A stretch of DNA of 64,000 nucleotides from Bacteroidales bacterium (lineage in GTDB: Bacteria > Bacteroidota > Bacteroidia > Bacteroidales > UBA932): positions 62,001 to 126,000 of the forward strand of contig JAFRXO010000032.1 in assembly GCA_017443465.1 (NCBI GenBank). The letters run 5' to 3'. Positions 1 to 7,999 of the stretch are shown in pieces. The notes beneath the pieces are model-generated. The model saw nothing but the letters and a program-made list of their open reading frames with translations, made no database searches and was not told the origin of the DNA. The stretch's first letter is position 1. Every line of letters starts with the position of its first letter. A program made the translations under genes and the position numbers.

Positions 1-533
1 CTCCGGAACTCCACTGTGTGGATCCCGGCAACCTCGCCTTCGCGGATGGAAGTGATTTCAGGCATTATGGAGGTCTTTCCGGCCACTATTTCAGCGAGGG
101 ATTTCGCCGTTCCGCTCGGAGCATCCTTCTTGTGGATGTGATGTGTCTCGGTAATATGTACGTCATAACCATGGCCGGAGAGGATGTCCGAGACCTTGCC
201 GACTGCGGCGAAAAGGGCATTGACACCCAGCGAGAAGTTCGAAGCCCATATCATCGGGGTCTTTCTGGCCTCGAATTCGGCTATGACTTCATCCTTGATG
301 TCATTCCATCCGGTAGTACCTATGACTACTGCTTTGAAATGGGCTGCAAGCCATTTGTAATTCGCCCTGAATGATTCCGGGAAAGTGAAATCAATGCAGA
401 CGCATTCTTTTGCAAGGGCCGGATCTACGGAGGTGATGTCTTCGCTGCATTCTACCGGTTCGATGCCCCGGGCGCGAAGCCTCTCTTCGACCATATGGCC
501 CATTTTCCCATATCCTGACAGAATGATTTTCAT
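1..533 (-). CDS. dapB: 4-hydroxy-tetrahydrodipicolinate reductase, C-terminus cut by window edge
   Basis: DapB reduces the dihydrodipicolinate-pathway intermediate with NAD(P)H on the way to diaminopimelate and lysine in the cytosol. About 177 residues are visible. They show the N-terminal Rossmann loop GYGKMGHM, then DFTFPE, VIGTTGW and ASNFSLGVN, and the substrate/catalytic signature HHIHKKDAPSGTA near residue 150. The ATG at 533 overlaps the stop of the upstream M20 gene by 4 nt (ATGA), so the two are translationally coupled in a thrA-M20-dapB operon of aspartate-family biosynthesis. The C-terminal part of the catalytic domain lies outside the window. Confidence 0.95.
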   Translation of the reverse strand, partial: MKIILSGYGKMGHMVEERLRARGIEPVECSEDITSVDPALAKECVCIDFTFPESFRANYKWLAAHFKAVVIGTTGWNDIKDEVIAEFEARKTPMIWASNFSLGVNALFAAVGKVSDILSGHGYDVHITETHHIHKKDAPSGTAKSLAEIVAGKTSIMPEITSIREGEVAGIHTVEFR

Positions 534-1528
534 GATATTCCTTTTTGAAGCATATGATACATTTCCACATAGTCCTTCACGGCGGTCAGAAGGTCCTCAA
601 GGTCAACATGTTCGTCGTCTCTGTGAGCGAAGCGGATGCTGCCCGGCCCGTAGATTATCTTCCTGAGGAATCCGTTAAGATGAGGAGCGTCGCTGCCGAA
701 AGATACTGGGGCCGTCGGGAAGCCTTCCAGGGTAAAATATGTTGACGGCTTGTCCCCACCGCTTTCGGTAATCTCTACAGGCAGTCCCTCTGCCAGTTTC
801 TTCACTGTGGGAGCAATCATTCCATCGCTGGCGAATGTTGTCCTGAAGTAAAGGCGGCATGAGAGTGAAGGACTGAGTACATTCTGTGGATTCTGGCTGG
901 ACAGCATGCCTATGTTCCATGTCGTGGGACCTAACACGCTGTCTTCCGGGAAACTGAATTCCTTAAGGGCGCCGAAATAGTCCAGGAAAGCATCCACGGC
1001 GCTGGACCCCCATTGTGGATAGCCGGAATGGAATGCCTCTCCCTTGAAAGCCAGGCCGAAACCTTTGGTGCCTTTGCAGGCGCTGACCATCTTGTTCTCA
1101 GTTGGTTCCCCTATGATCAGGGTATCTGCCCTGAATCCTGTGGCGTCAAATGCCTTGGCGCCGTGTGAGCCGGTCTCTTCACCACTTACAAGCAGAAGCG
1201 CGAAGTCGGTGCATCCCTGCTTCTCAAGTTCCTTGCAAGCGGTGTACATGGAGATTATCTGCCCCTTTGCATCGCAGGCGCCGCGCCCCCATATCCTTCC
1301 GGATTCGATGCGTGGGGGAATGTATGGCGGTACCGTGTCCATATGGGTGCAGAAAACAATCTTTGGCTCGCCCCATGTAAAGAGAAGGTTCCGCGTCCCG
1401 TCCCCGACTTCATATGTGTGGACCTCACCGGCTTCCAGCTTTCCGAGGAGGAAATCGGAGAATTTCCCTTCGCTGCCGGAAGTCGACTCGATGTCGAGCA
1501 TATGAATGAAGAGTTCCAGGTCGATCAT
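530..1528 (-). CDS. M20-family metallohydrolase (DapE/ArgE-like deacylase)
   Basis: This is a 332-residue zinc-dependent amidohydrolase of the M20 family. The metal-site pattern is complete: HMD (H62, D64), D86 in GACDAKGQ, the catalytic EE at 117-118 in SGEET, E141 in GEPTE, and a late His near the C-terminus (AHRDDEHVD). The family contains N-succinyl-diaminopimelate desuccinylase and N-acetyl/succinyl-ornithine deacetylase, and sequence alone does not separate them here. Its place between thrA and dapB, with ATGA overlaps on both sides, favours a role in the diaminopimelate/lysine branch (inference). It is somewhat shorter than typical DapE (about 375 residues). Confidence 0.85.
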   Translation of the reverse strand: MIDLELFIHMLDIESTSGSEGKFSDFLLGKLEAGEVHTYEVGDGTRNLLFTWGEPKIVFCTHMDTVPPYIPPRIESGRIWGRGACDAKGQIISMYTACKELEKQGCTDFALLLVSGEETGSHGAKAFDATGFRADTLIIGEPTENKMVSACKGTKGFGLAFKGEAFHSGYPQWGSSAVDAFLDYFGALKEFSFPEDSVLGPTTWNIGMLSSQNPQNVLSPSLSCRLYFRTTFASDGMIAPTVKKLAEGLPVEITESGGDKPSTYFTLEGFPTAPVSFGSDAPHLNGFLRKIIYGPGSIRFAHRDDEHVDLEDLLTAVKDYVEMYHMLQKGIS

Positions 1529-3669
1529 CTCAGTACATCGTTCAGTACGCTGCCTGCCGCCTGCTGGGCTCCCTCGCCAGGTCCTTGGATGAGGAGAGGA
1601 TAGGGATGGAAGGCGCTGCGTATTATAAGTGCATTCTCTGTGCCTTTAAGCCAGTAGGCAGGATGTTTCTGGTCTACCAGCCGTGTGCGTACACTGGCTT
1701 TGTAACCGTTGGGGGCGGATGGATCCTTCTGGAGGGTGGCAACGAATCTCTGGTGGGAGAGTGTCTCGTCTGCCTTTCTCTCCGCTGCGGCGAACTGTGG
1801 CTCCATAGCCTCCAAGGTGGCATATAACTGTTCTTCGGGAGTGTCCATCCCGATTACAGGTGTAATCTCCACATCGCGTTCTTCGAGGGGGATCCCTGCC
1901 TCCCTGGAAATAATAAGCAACTTGCGGAGAGCATCTGTGCCGGCAAGGTCAATCCTCGGGTCTTTCTCAGTAAGTCCGTCTTTCTGGGCTTTGCGCACTA
2001 TGTCCGCAAATGTCCCCGGGAAGAGGTCATATGAACTGAAGATCTGGTTTAGCGTACAAGAGACAACTGCCTCTATTGAAAGTATTTCGTCTCCGCTGTT
2101 CGCGCTAAGTGATATGCTCCCCAGCACTGGGAGAGCCGAGCCTACGGTGGTCTCGTAACGGATGAATGCCCCGTTTTCCCGGGCGGCCGCTTTCATGGCG
2201 GCATATTCGACGAAGGGGACTGCAATCGACCTTCGGTTGCTGGTCACTATGTTGATTCCGGAGCGGAGCAGCCTTGTGAAGGACCTGTGTATGTCTTCGC
2301 TGTCCGTGAGATCTATGAATATGCTTCTCCTGGGAGCGCAGTCCAGGATGGCCTGGATGTACCCGTCTCCGGAGTAGAATACTCCTGATTCGAGTCTCTG
2401 GGCAGCCTCCTGCGGGGGGATTCCCTCTTTGTCAATGATGTACCTGTGGCTGTTGCCCAGTCCGATTATCCTCAGTGACTTCCCGTTGCGGTGAGCGGCA
2501 GCGGCATTTTCACCCAGCAACTGGATAAAAGCCTTGGATACTGCGCCGAAACCGGCGATGAATATGTCCAGTTCCGACAGCGGAACTGTTTCGAAGAACT
2601 CTCTGTGGATGGCCTGGAGGGCGGCATTGGCGACTGCAGCCCTGACCCTTGCACATACGTCGGTCTCGTCATTTGAAACCTCCAGGGGCTCGATTCCGGC
2701 TTTCCTGAGGCAGTCGGTAACCCTGTTGCAGGATGCTTCTCCGTTTATCGGTGAGTCATTTATGAGGTAGATCAGGGTTTCTTCCTTTTCGGGACAGTCT
2801 GTGCTGGTGACACCTGTCCATCCATTGGAACCAGAAGTCTCAGGAGAAGAGATGACGGTCCCCGGGTCGGAGGGGCTGAAGGTGTTCCGGATATTAATGG
2901 GCAGCCCGGCGTCCATCGCAGGCATTACCGTCGGTGCATAGAGGACTTTGGCGCCGTGGACCGCCATGTCAAGGGCTGCCTTGTAGGACATCAGGGGAAT
3001 GGTTCGGGCCTGTGGCACCGTTTTCGGATTGGCTGTCATCATTCCTGGAACGTCAGTCCATATCTCCAGGGTGTCTGCCTTTGAACCGGCTGCATAAATG
3101 GCTGCGCTATAGTCGCTTCCGCCTCTTCCTAGAGTGACTGGATGGCCGTCCCTGTCACTGGCGATGAAGCCGGGGGCGACGAAAACGGGGACTTCGGGAT
3201 GAGCCTCGATCGCAGCGGAAATGTTCTTGTATGTAAGTTCTTTATCCCCCTTGATTATGAGTTTGCGGGAATCCAGCCATATGTTTGTGACCTTGTCGCA
3301 GGAGAGCTTGCGGGAGATAATGCTTGATGAAAGCAGCTCTCCATATGTTTCGATCTCCCCGGAAGGAGCATTGGTCATGGACTTGAAGATATCAGTGCAT
3401 TCATCCAGGGCTTCCTGTCTTTCCTTGCCTGTGAAGAGCCTGGTGATTATGTCTTTGTGGCGCCTCAGAAGAGGCGCAGCCATTTCCCATCTTTCAGAGG
3501 GATCGTCAGGCTTGGAGCTGATGGCCAGGAGGGCATCGGTGCATCCGCTTATGGCAGAAAGCACCAATATGACGCGGTCCTTTGCGGCCGCGGCGGTGAC
3601 GATGTCCAGGACCCTGGATATGTTCGTTGCGTTTGCGACGGAAGATCCGCCGAATTTCAGCACTTGCAT
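1525..3669 (-). CDS. thrA: Bifunctional aspartokinase / homoserine dehydrogenase, short regulatory region
   Basis: This fused enzyme phosphorylates aspartate and reduces aspartate semialdehyde to homoserine, the entry to threonine, methionine and lysine synthesis. The kinase domain (about 1-275) has KFGGSSV at 5-11, GRGGSDYSAA and HGAKVLYAPTV. The homoserine dehydrogenase domain starts about residue 367 with the NAD(P)-binding loop FGAVSKAF and runs to the end. The region between (about 280-365, starting GVTSTDCPEKEETLIYLI) is only about 85 residues, against roughly 200 in E. coli ThrA, so one ACT-like unit seems to be missing and the whole protein is 714 rather than about 820 residues. It leads the thrA-M20-dapB operon and overlaps the next gene by ATGA. 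Confidence 0.93.
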   Translation of the reverse strand: MQVLKFGGSSVANATNISRVLDIVTAAAAKDRVILVLSAISGCTDALLAISSKPDDPSERWEMAAPLLRRHKDIITRLFTGKERQEALDECTDIFKSMTNAPSGEIETYGELLSSSIISRKLSCDKVTNIWLDSRKLIIKGDKELTYKNISAAIEAHPEVPVFVAPGFIASDRDGHPVTLGRGGSDYSAAIYAAGSKADTLEIWTDVPGMMTANPKTVPQARTIPLMSYKAALDMAVHGAKVLYAPTVMPAMDAGLPINIRNTFSPSDPGTVISSPETSGSNGWTGVTSTDCPEKEETLIYLINDSPINGEASCNRVTDCLRKAGIEPLEVSNDETDVCARVRAAVANAALQAIHREFFETVPLSELDIFIAGFGAVSKAFIQLLGENAAAAHRNGKSLRIIGLGNSHRYIIDKEGIPPQEAAQRLESGVFYSGDGYIQAILDCAPRRSIFIDLTDSEDIHRSFTRLLRSGINIVTSNRRSIAVPFVEYAAMKAAARENGAFIRYETTVGSALPVLGSISLSANSGDEILSIEAVVSCTLNQIFSSYDLFPGTFADIVRKAQKDGLTEKDPRIDLAGTDALRKLLIISREAGIPLEERDVEITPVIGMDTPEEQLYATLEAMEPQFAAAERKADETLSHQRFVATLQKDPSAPNGYKASVRTRLVDQKHPAYWLKGTENALIIRSAFHPYPLLIQGPGEGAQQAAGSVLNDVLR

Positions 3670-3678
3670 TATCTTGTA

Positions 3679-5859
3679 TCAGCTTATGAACAGCAATTCA
3701 CGGTATTTCGGAAGCGGCCATATCTTGTTGTCCACTATCTCTTCGAGCTTGTCGATGGGGCGGCGGAGAGTCTCCAGGGACTCGGCGATTTCCTGATATG
3801 CCACAGCCTTGGCATATGGATCTTCGATGGCGTTTGCTGCCTTGCGTGCATTTTTCATCTCTACGATCCCGACACGGAGTTCCTCCAGATATTGAGAGAT
3901 CTTTGCAAGGGTTTCAAGCTCACCCGTACATCCGGAAGTGTCGGAGAAAACCTCCTTGGTAAGTGCCACATCCTTGAGAAGGGCAGTCTTGTACTCGAGG
4001 ACCGCAGGGATGATGTGGTTGATGGCCATACGGACGAGCACGCGGGACTCAATCTGGATTTTCTTTACATATGTCTCCCACTTCACCTCATTTCTTGCCT
4101 GGAGCTCCGTTTCGGTGTAAACACCTGTGCGGGTGAACATTTCCACTGACTGCGGGGTAGTGAAGGCTTTTATCATCTCGGGTACCGAGTTGCATGTGTC
4201 AAGGCCCCTGCGGGTAGCTTCCTCATGCCACTCGGGAAGATATCCGTTCCCGTCGAAGCAGACCACGTCTATGATTGAAGCTATGATCGGCTTCAGGGTG
4301 TCCATTACGGCAATGTTAAGGCTCTTTCCCTTTGCGAGTTCCTTGTCCAGGTCGGCCTTGAAGGTGCAGAGCTGGTCGGCAACGGCGGCATTGAGAGTGG
4401 TCATTGCGCCCGCGCAGTTCGAGGATGCCCCAACAGCCCTGAATTCGAACCTGTTACCGGTGAAGGCAAAAGGAGAAGTACGGTTGCGGTCAGTGTTGTC
4501 TATGAAGATCTCAGGAATCTCGACCAGTCCCATTTTCTTGCTCTGCTTCCCGGCTATTTCGATGCTGGTGTCGGAGGGGAGTGTAAGCAGTTTCCTCAGG
4601 ACTTCTGTCATGGTCTTTCCCAGGAAGGCGGAAATGATGGCCGGCGGGGCCTCATTGGCTCCAAGTCTGTGGGCATTGGTGGCGGAAGCTATGCTGGCTT
4701 TGAGAAGGGCATTGTGCTTCTGCACGGCTGCAAGGGTGTTCACGAAGAATGTGAGGAACTGCAGGTTTCCCATCGCATCCTTTCCGGGAGCGAAGAGGGG
4801 AGTGCCGGTGTCCGTACCCAGAGACCAGTTGTTATGCTTACCTGAACCGTTTACCCCGGCGAATGGTTTCTCGTGGAAGAGGACCACGAAACCATGGCGC
4901 CTGGCGATGTACCTCATCTGGTTCATCAGGATCTGGTTCTGGTCGTTTGCAAGATTGGTCTCGCCGAATATGGGAGCTATCTCGAACTGGTTGGGAGCGA
5001 CCTCGTTATGGCGTGTCTTCAGGGGGATTCCAAGGCGGTAGCACTGGATTTCAAGGTCACGCATGAAGGCTGCTACCCTGGTCGGGATAGCTGCGAAATA
5101 ATGGTCATCAAGCTGCTGGTTCTTGGATGAGCTGTGCCCCATCAAGGTGCGTCCGGTGATCATGAGGTCAGGGCGGGAAGCATAGAGGTCCTCGTCAACG
5201 AGGAAATATTCCTGCTCCCATCCAAGATAGCTGTAAACCTTCTTGACTGATGGATCGAAAAGCTGGCATATGGGCAGTGCTGCTTCGCAGACAGCCTTGA
5301 GAGCCCGCTTAAGAGGCGTCTTGTAATCAAGCGCTTCCCCTGTGTAGGAGATGAACACCGTAGGTATGCACAGGGTGTCTCCCTGGATGAAAACCGGAGA
5401 AGTGGGATCCCATGCAGTGTATCCGCGTGCCTCGAAAGTGGCGCGGAGCCCTCCGCTCGGGAAGGAGGAGGCATCAGGTTCCTGCTGTGCGAGAGACTTT
5501 CCGTCCAGTCTCTCGATCACCCCGCCTTTCCCGTCATATTCGATAAGGGAATCGTGTTTTTCCGCAGTACCTTCAGTGAGCGGCTGGAACCAGTGGGTGA
5601 CATGGGTGACACCATGCTCCATCGCCCAGATCTTCATTCCCTTGGCGACTCCGTCTGCAGTCATATGGTCGAGGGGCTTGCCGCCTTCGATGCAGTCAGT
5701 GAGGGCCTGGAATGTGTCTGCGTCAAGATATTCCTGCATCGTCCTGCGATCGAAGACGAGTTCTCCGAAATACTCGGAAATCTTCTTCCCGGACACTGCT
5801 GGTTCTGCCGGTTTCTTGGAGAAGGATTCTCTGACGAGTTCGAATCTGTTGATGCTCAT
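3679..5859 (-). CDS. glnN: Glutamine synthetase type III
   Basis: This enzyme makes glutamine from glutamate, ammonia and ATP. It is the large GSIII form typical of Bacteroidota, here 726 residues. Visible signatures are GSGKHNNWSLGT, NLANDQNQILMNQM and NRFEFRAVGASSN of the catalytic barrel, and a long C-terminal helical extension. The frame stays open to a Met at 5904. I chose the Met at 5859 (MSINRFELVRE) because a promoter-like CTAAAATA (TATTTTAG on the minus strand) lies at 5880-5887, downstream of the longer start. The start sits in a CATATG hexamer. It ends 9 nt before thrA begins. Confidence 0.95.
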   Translation of the reverse strand: MSINRFELVRESFSKKPAEPAVSGKKISEYFGELVFDRRTMQEYLDADTFQALTDCIEGGKPLDHMTADGVAKGMKIWAMEHGVTHVTHWFQPLTEGTAEKHDSLIEYDGKGGVIERLDGKSLAQQEPDASSFPSGGLRATFEARGYTAWDPTSPVFIQGDTLCIPTVFISYTGEALDYKTPLKRALKAVCEAALPICQLFDPSVKKVYSYLGWEQEYFLVDEDLYASRPDLMITGRTLMGHSSSKNQQLDDHYFAAIPTRVAAFMRDLEIQCYRLGIPLKTRHNEVAPNQFEIAPIFGETNLANDQNQILMNQMRYIARRHGFVVLFHEKPFAGVNGSGKHNNWSLGTDTGTPLFAPGKDAMGNLQFLTFFVNTLAAVQKHNALLKASIASATNAHRLGANEAPPAIISAFLGKTMTEVLRKLLTLPSDTSIEIAGKQSKKMGLVEIPEIFIDNTDRNRTSPFAFTGNRFEFRAVGASSNCAGAMTTLNAAVADQLCTFKADLDKELAKGKSLNIAVMDTLKPIIASIIDVVCFDGNGYLPEWHEEATRRGLDTCNSVPEMIKAFTTPQSVEMFTRTGVYTETELQARNEVKWETYVKKIQIESRVLVRMAINHIIPAVLEYKTALLKDVALTKEVFSDTSGCTGELETLAKISQYLEELRVGIVEMKNARKAANAIEDPYAKAVAYQEIAESLETLRRPIDKLEEIVDNKIWPLPKYRELLFIS

Positions 5860-5879
5860 ATGCTTGATATTTTCATCTT

Positions 5880-5887
5880 CTAAAATA
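5880..5887 (-). promoter_or_regulatory. Candidate -7 promoter element for glnN
   Basis: On the minus strand this reads TATTTTAG, one base off the Bacteroidota TAnnTTTG element, about 20 nt before the ATG at 5859. No clear -33 element was found at standard spacing. Confidence 0.35.
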
Positions 5888-5961
5888 GTGAAAAGATTCT
5901 GCAAATGCAGGATTTTTTACTTTTTTTCGTTTTAGAGGTACCCGGACGGCAGCCAAACGCC

Positions 5962-6699
5962 CTATGCAGGCGTTAATCCCTTAAGGATGCGGAGTATTCT
6001 GCGGTCTGCGTCAAGGTTCAGCGAGGCGTCTTCGCAGGTCCCTCCCTCTGACTCGGGAAAGCATCCGCATATGTCTGCTCCGATTATTTCCCTTTCCGCT
6101 GAATATGCTTTCATAAGGGCTTCCAGGCTTTCCAGAGTCATTGTTCCCTGGTCCCAGTCTGTGCTGGCATAATCCCTGGAAAGTACATCCTTGTCAATGG
6201 AGATGTACAAAGGCACCCTGGCCGTCTGGTTCTCTTCGTCATTGTTCCCCGGGAAGATGCCGGACTTAACGACATCGTCCACCTCGTCTTCGCATATGAC
6301 AGTGACCCTTCCGGGGAAATCCATGGCCAGGGAACTGAGCTTCCGGTCGATCCCCGCTATTACCACTTTATTGAGGAAACGATTGGATTCCAGCATATTC
6401 CTGAGCCATCCACCGCAACTGAGAAGCTGGGCGAAAGCAGGCTCCTGCATATCCGGATGATGGTCCAGGAGCAGGAGGTCGAACGGGTACGGGATTGGAT
6501 CCGTGAAAAGCTTGGTCAGGTAATGATAATTCCCGCTGTCTATGAAATGGATCCCGGAATAGCGTCCTGCAATCAGTTTGGAGAGAACCTTCTCCGCGTC
6601 CGGATCGCAGTACCGGCTTGTCCCCGGGATGAGTGTACAGTCAATCACCTCCATGTCTTTGACAGGAGGTGGAATGTGACTGAAATCCAGCTGGATCAA
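5962..6699 (-). CDS. Arginase/ureohydrolase-fold protein, first metal motif altered
   Basis: This 245-residue protein shows two of the manganese motifs of the arginase/agmatinase/formiminoglutamase family: DHHPD near residue 78 (family DxHxD) and SIDKDVLSRDYA near residue 170 (family SxDxDxxDP-like). The usual first motif GGDHS is absent; at its place the sequence reads IDSGNYHYL. It is shorter than typical arginases (about 300 residues). Its start overlaps the stop of the HPRT-adenylate kinase gene (ATGA), so it is co-translated with purine salvage. The fold assignment is good, but the substrate is unknown and one metal site may be impaired or different. Confidence 0.75.
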   Translation of the reverse strand: MIQLDFSHIPPPVKDMEVIDCTLIPGTSRYCDPDAEKVLSKLIAGRYSGIHFIDSGNYHYLTKLFTDPIPYPFDLLLLDHHPDMQEPAFAQLLSCGGWLRNMLESNRFLNKVVIAGIDRKLSSLAMDFPGRVTVICEDEVDDVVKSGIFPGNNDEENQTARVPLYISIDKDVLSRDYASTDWDQGTMTLESLEALMKAYSAEREIIGADICGCFPESEGGTCEDASLNLDADRRILRILKGLTPA

Positions 6700-7856
6700 T
6701 ACTTGGACATCAGATCGGCGATACGTCCGCGCACTTCTTCGATAGTGCCGGTGCCGTCGATCTCATTGTACTTGCCTGCTCCTTTGTAGAATGCGACAAG
6801 AGGTTCGGTCTTGTCGTGATAAGTGCGGATCCTGTTGGCGATGACTTCTTCATTGGCATCGTCGGCACGGCCCTCGATAGCGGCCCTGTGTGCGATGCGC
6901 TCCTTGATCATTTCGTCAGGGATCATCAGGGAGACTACGGAAGTTACTTCTTCACCCTTCTTTGCAAGGATGGCGTTAAGGGCTTCAGCCTGGGCTATCG
7001 TGCGCGGGAAACCGTCAAGCAGGAAGCCTTCGACTCCCTTTACAGTGTCGAACTGTTTCTCGATCATGCCTTCAACAATCTCGTCGGGGACAAGTTCACC
7101 GGCATTGATGAGGGCCTTGGCTTTAAGTCCGAGTTCGCTGCCTGCAGCCATTTCCTTGCGGAGGAGGTCACCGGTAGAGAGGTGGCAGAGATGGAAATTC
7201 TCCACCATTGCCGTAGCCTGGGTGCCTTTTCCTGCACCCGGAGGACCGAATAGGATGAAATATTTCATATGTTTCTCAGGAATGTTGATAATCGTGTCGG
7301 GAGTGCCGTCAGAATCTGTGTCGAGCACGTAAATGTCTTTGTACGAGCGGCCCAGGTTGTCGTAGTCGAGACCGAATCCTACGATGAAATCGTTGGGAAT
7401 CTCCATGGCCACGTAGTCGAGTTTGACGTCGCCTTTGTAAGAGGCGGGTTTGAGGAGCATCGTGCAGATCCTGATGTCACTTGCACCCTGCTCCTGGAGG
7501 AATTTCTTGAGGGCGACGATAGTGGTTCCGGTATCCACTATGTCTTCGACTACGATGACTTTGCGGCCTTTAACATCGGTGGTCAGTCCCATGACCTGGG
7601 AGACCTCGCCCGAGGACTGGGTTCCGATGTAGGATGACAGCTTGATGGTGACCAGCTCACTGATGAAGTTCAGACGCTTCATCAACTCTGATGTGAACAT
7701 TATGGCGCCGTTAAGAGTACAGAGCAGGATGGGTACTTCATTGGAGTTTTCGAAATCCTTGTTGATCCTTTCAGCTACCTGCCCGATTGCCTTTTCTATC
7801 TCAGCATATGGGATGAAAGGCTTGAATGTTTTGTCAAACAGAGTGATTTTGCCCAT
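6696..7856 (-). CDS. hpt-adk: Fused hypoxanthine phosphoribosyltransferase and adenylate kinase
   Basis: This is one 386-residue reading frame with two complete enzymes. Residues 1 to about 180 are a purine phosphoribosyltransferase with the PRPP loop VVEDIVDTGTT at 102-112, converting hypoxanthine/guanine and PRPP to IMP/GMP. Residues 197-386 are an adenylate kinase beginning MKYFILFGPPGAGKGT (P-loop 204-211) with LLDGFPRT and the short LID region of non-zinc kinases. A linker of about 15 residues (DTDSDGTPDTIINIPEKH) joins them. The kinase's ancestral start codon survives as M197 inside a CATATG hexamer, so internal initiation is possible. In related genomes hpt and adk are adjacent separate genes. 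The stop overlaps the arginase-like gene. Confidence 0.93.
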   Translation of the reverse strand: MGKITLFDKTFKPFIPYAEIEKAIGQVAERINKDFENSNEVPILLCTLNGAIMFTSELMKRLNFISELVTIKLSSYIGTQSSGEVSQVMGLTTDVKGRKVIVVEDIVDTGTTIVALKKFLQEQGASDIRICTMLLKPASYKGDVKLDYVAMEIPNDFIVGFGLDYDNLGRSYKDIYVLDTDSDGTPDTIINIPEKHMKYFILFGPPGAGKGTQATAMVENFHLCHLSTGDLLRKEMAAGSELGLKAKALINAGELVPDEIVEGMIEKQFDTVKGVEGFLLDGFPRTIAQAEALNAILAKKGEEVTSVVSLMIPDEMIKERIAHRAAIEGRADDANEEVIANRIRTYHDKTEPLVAFYKGAGKYNEIDGTGTIEEVRGRIADLMSKY

Positions 7857-7887
7857 GGTTAAGAAGCTATTCTGAAAATACTACGAA

Positions 7888-7895
7888 CAAATTTA
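7888..7895 (-). promoter_or_regulatory. -7 promoter element for hpt-adk
   Basis: On the minus strand this reads TAAATTTG, an exact TAnnTTTG Bacteroidota -7 element, about 31 nt upstream of the ATG at 7856. Confidence 0.5.
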
Positions 7896-7999
7896 CATAA
7901 AAAACGTAAATCTTCATATACTTCCATCAGGCATATACTTTTCTTTGCCTTTTTTACGTTTGCCGCTTCTATTTTCGACGTTGCCATAACTTAGCACCC

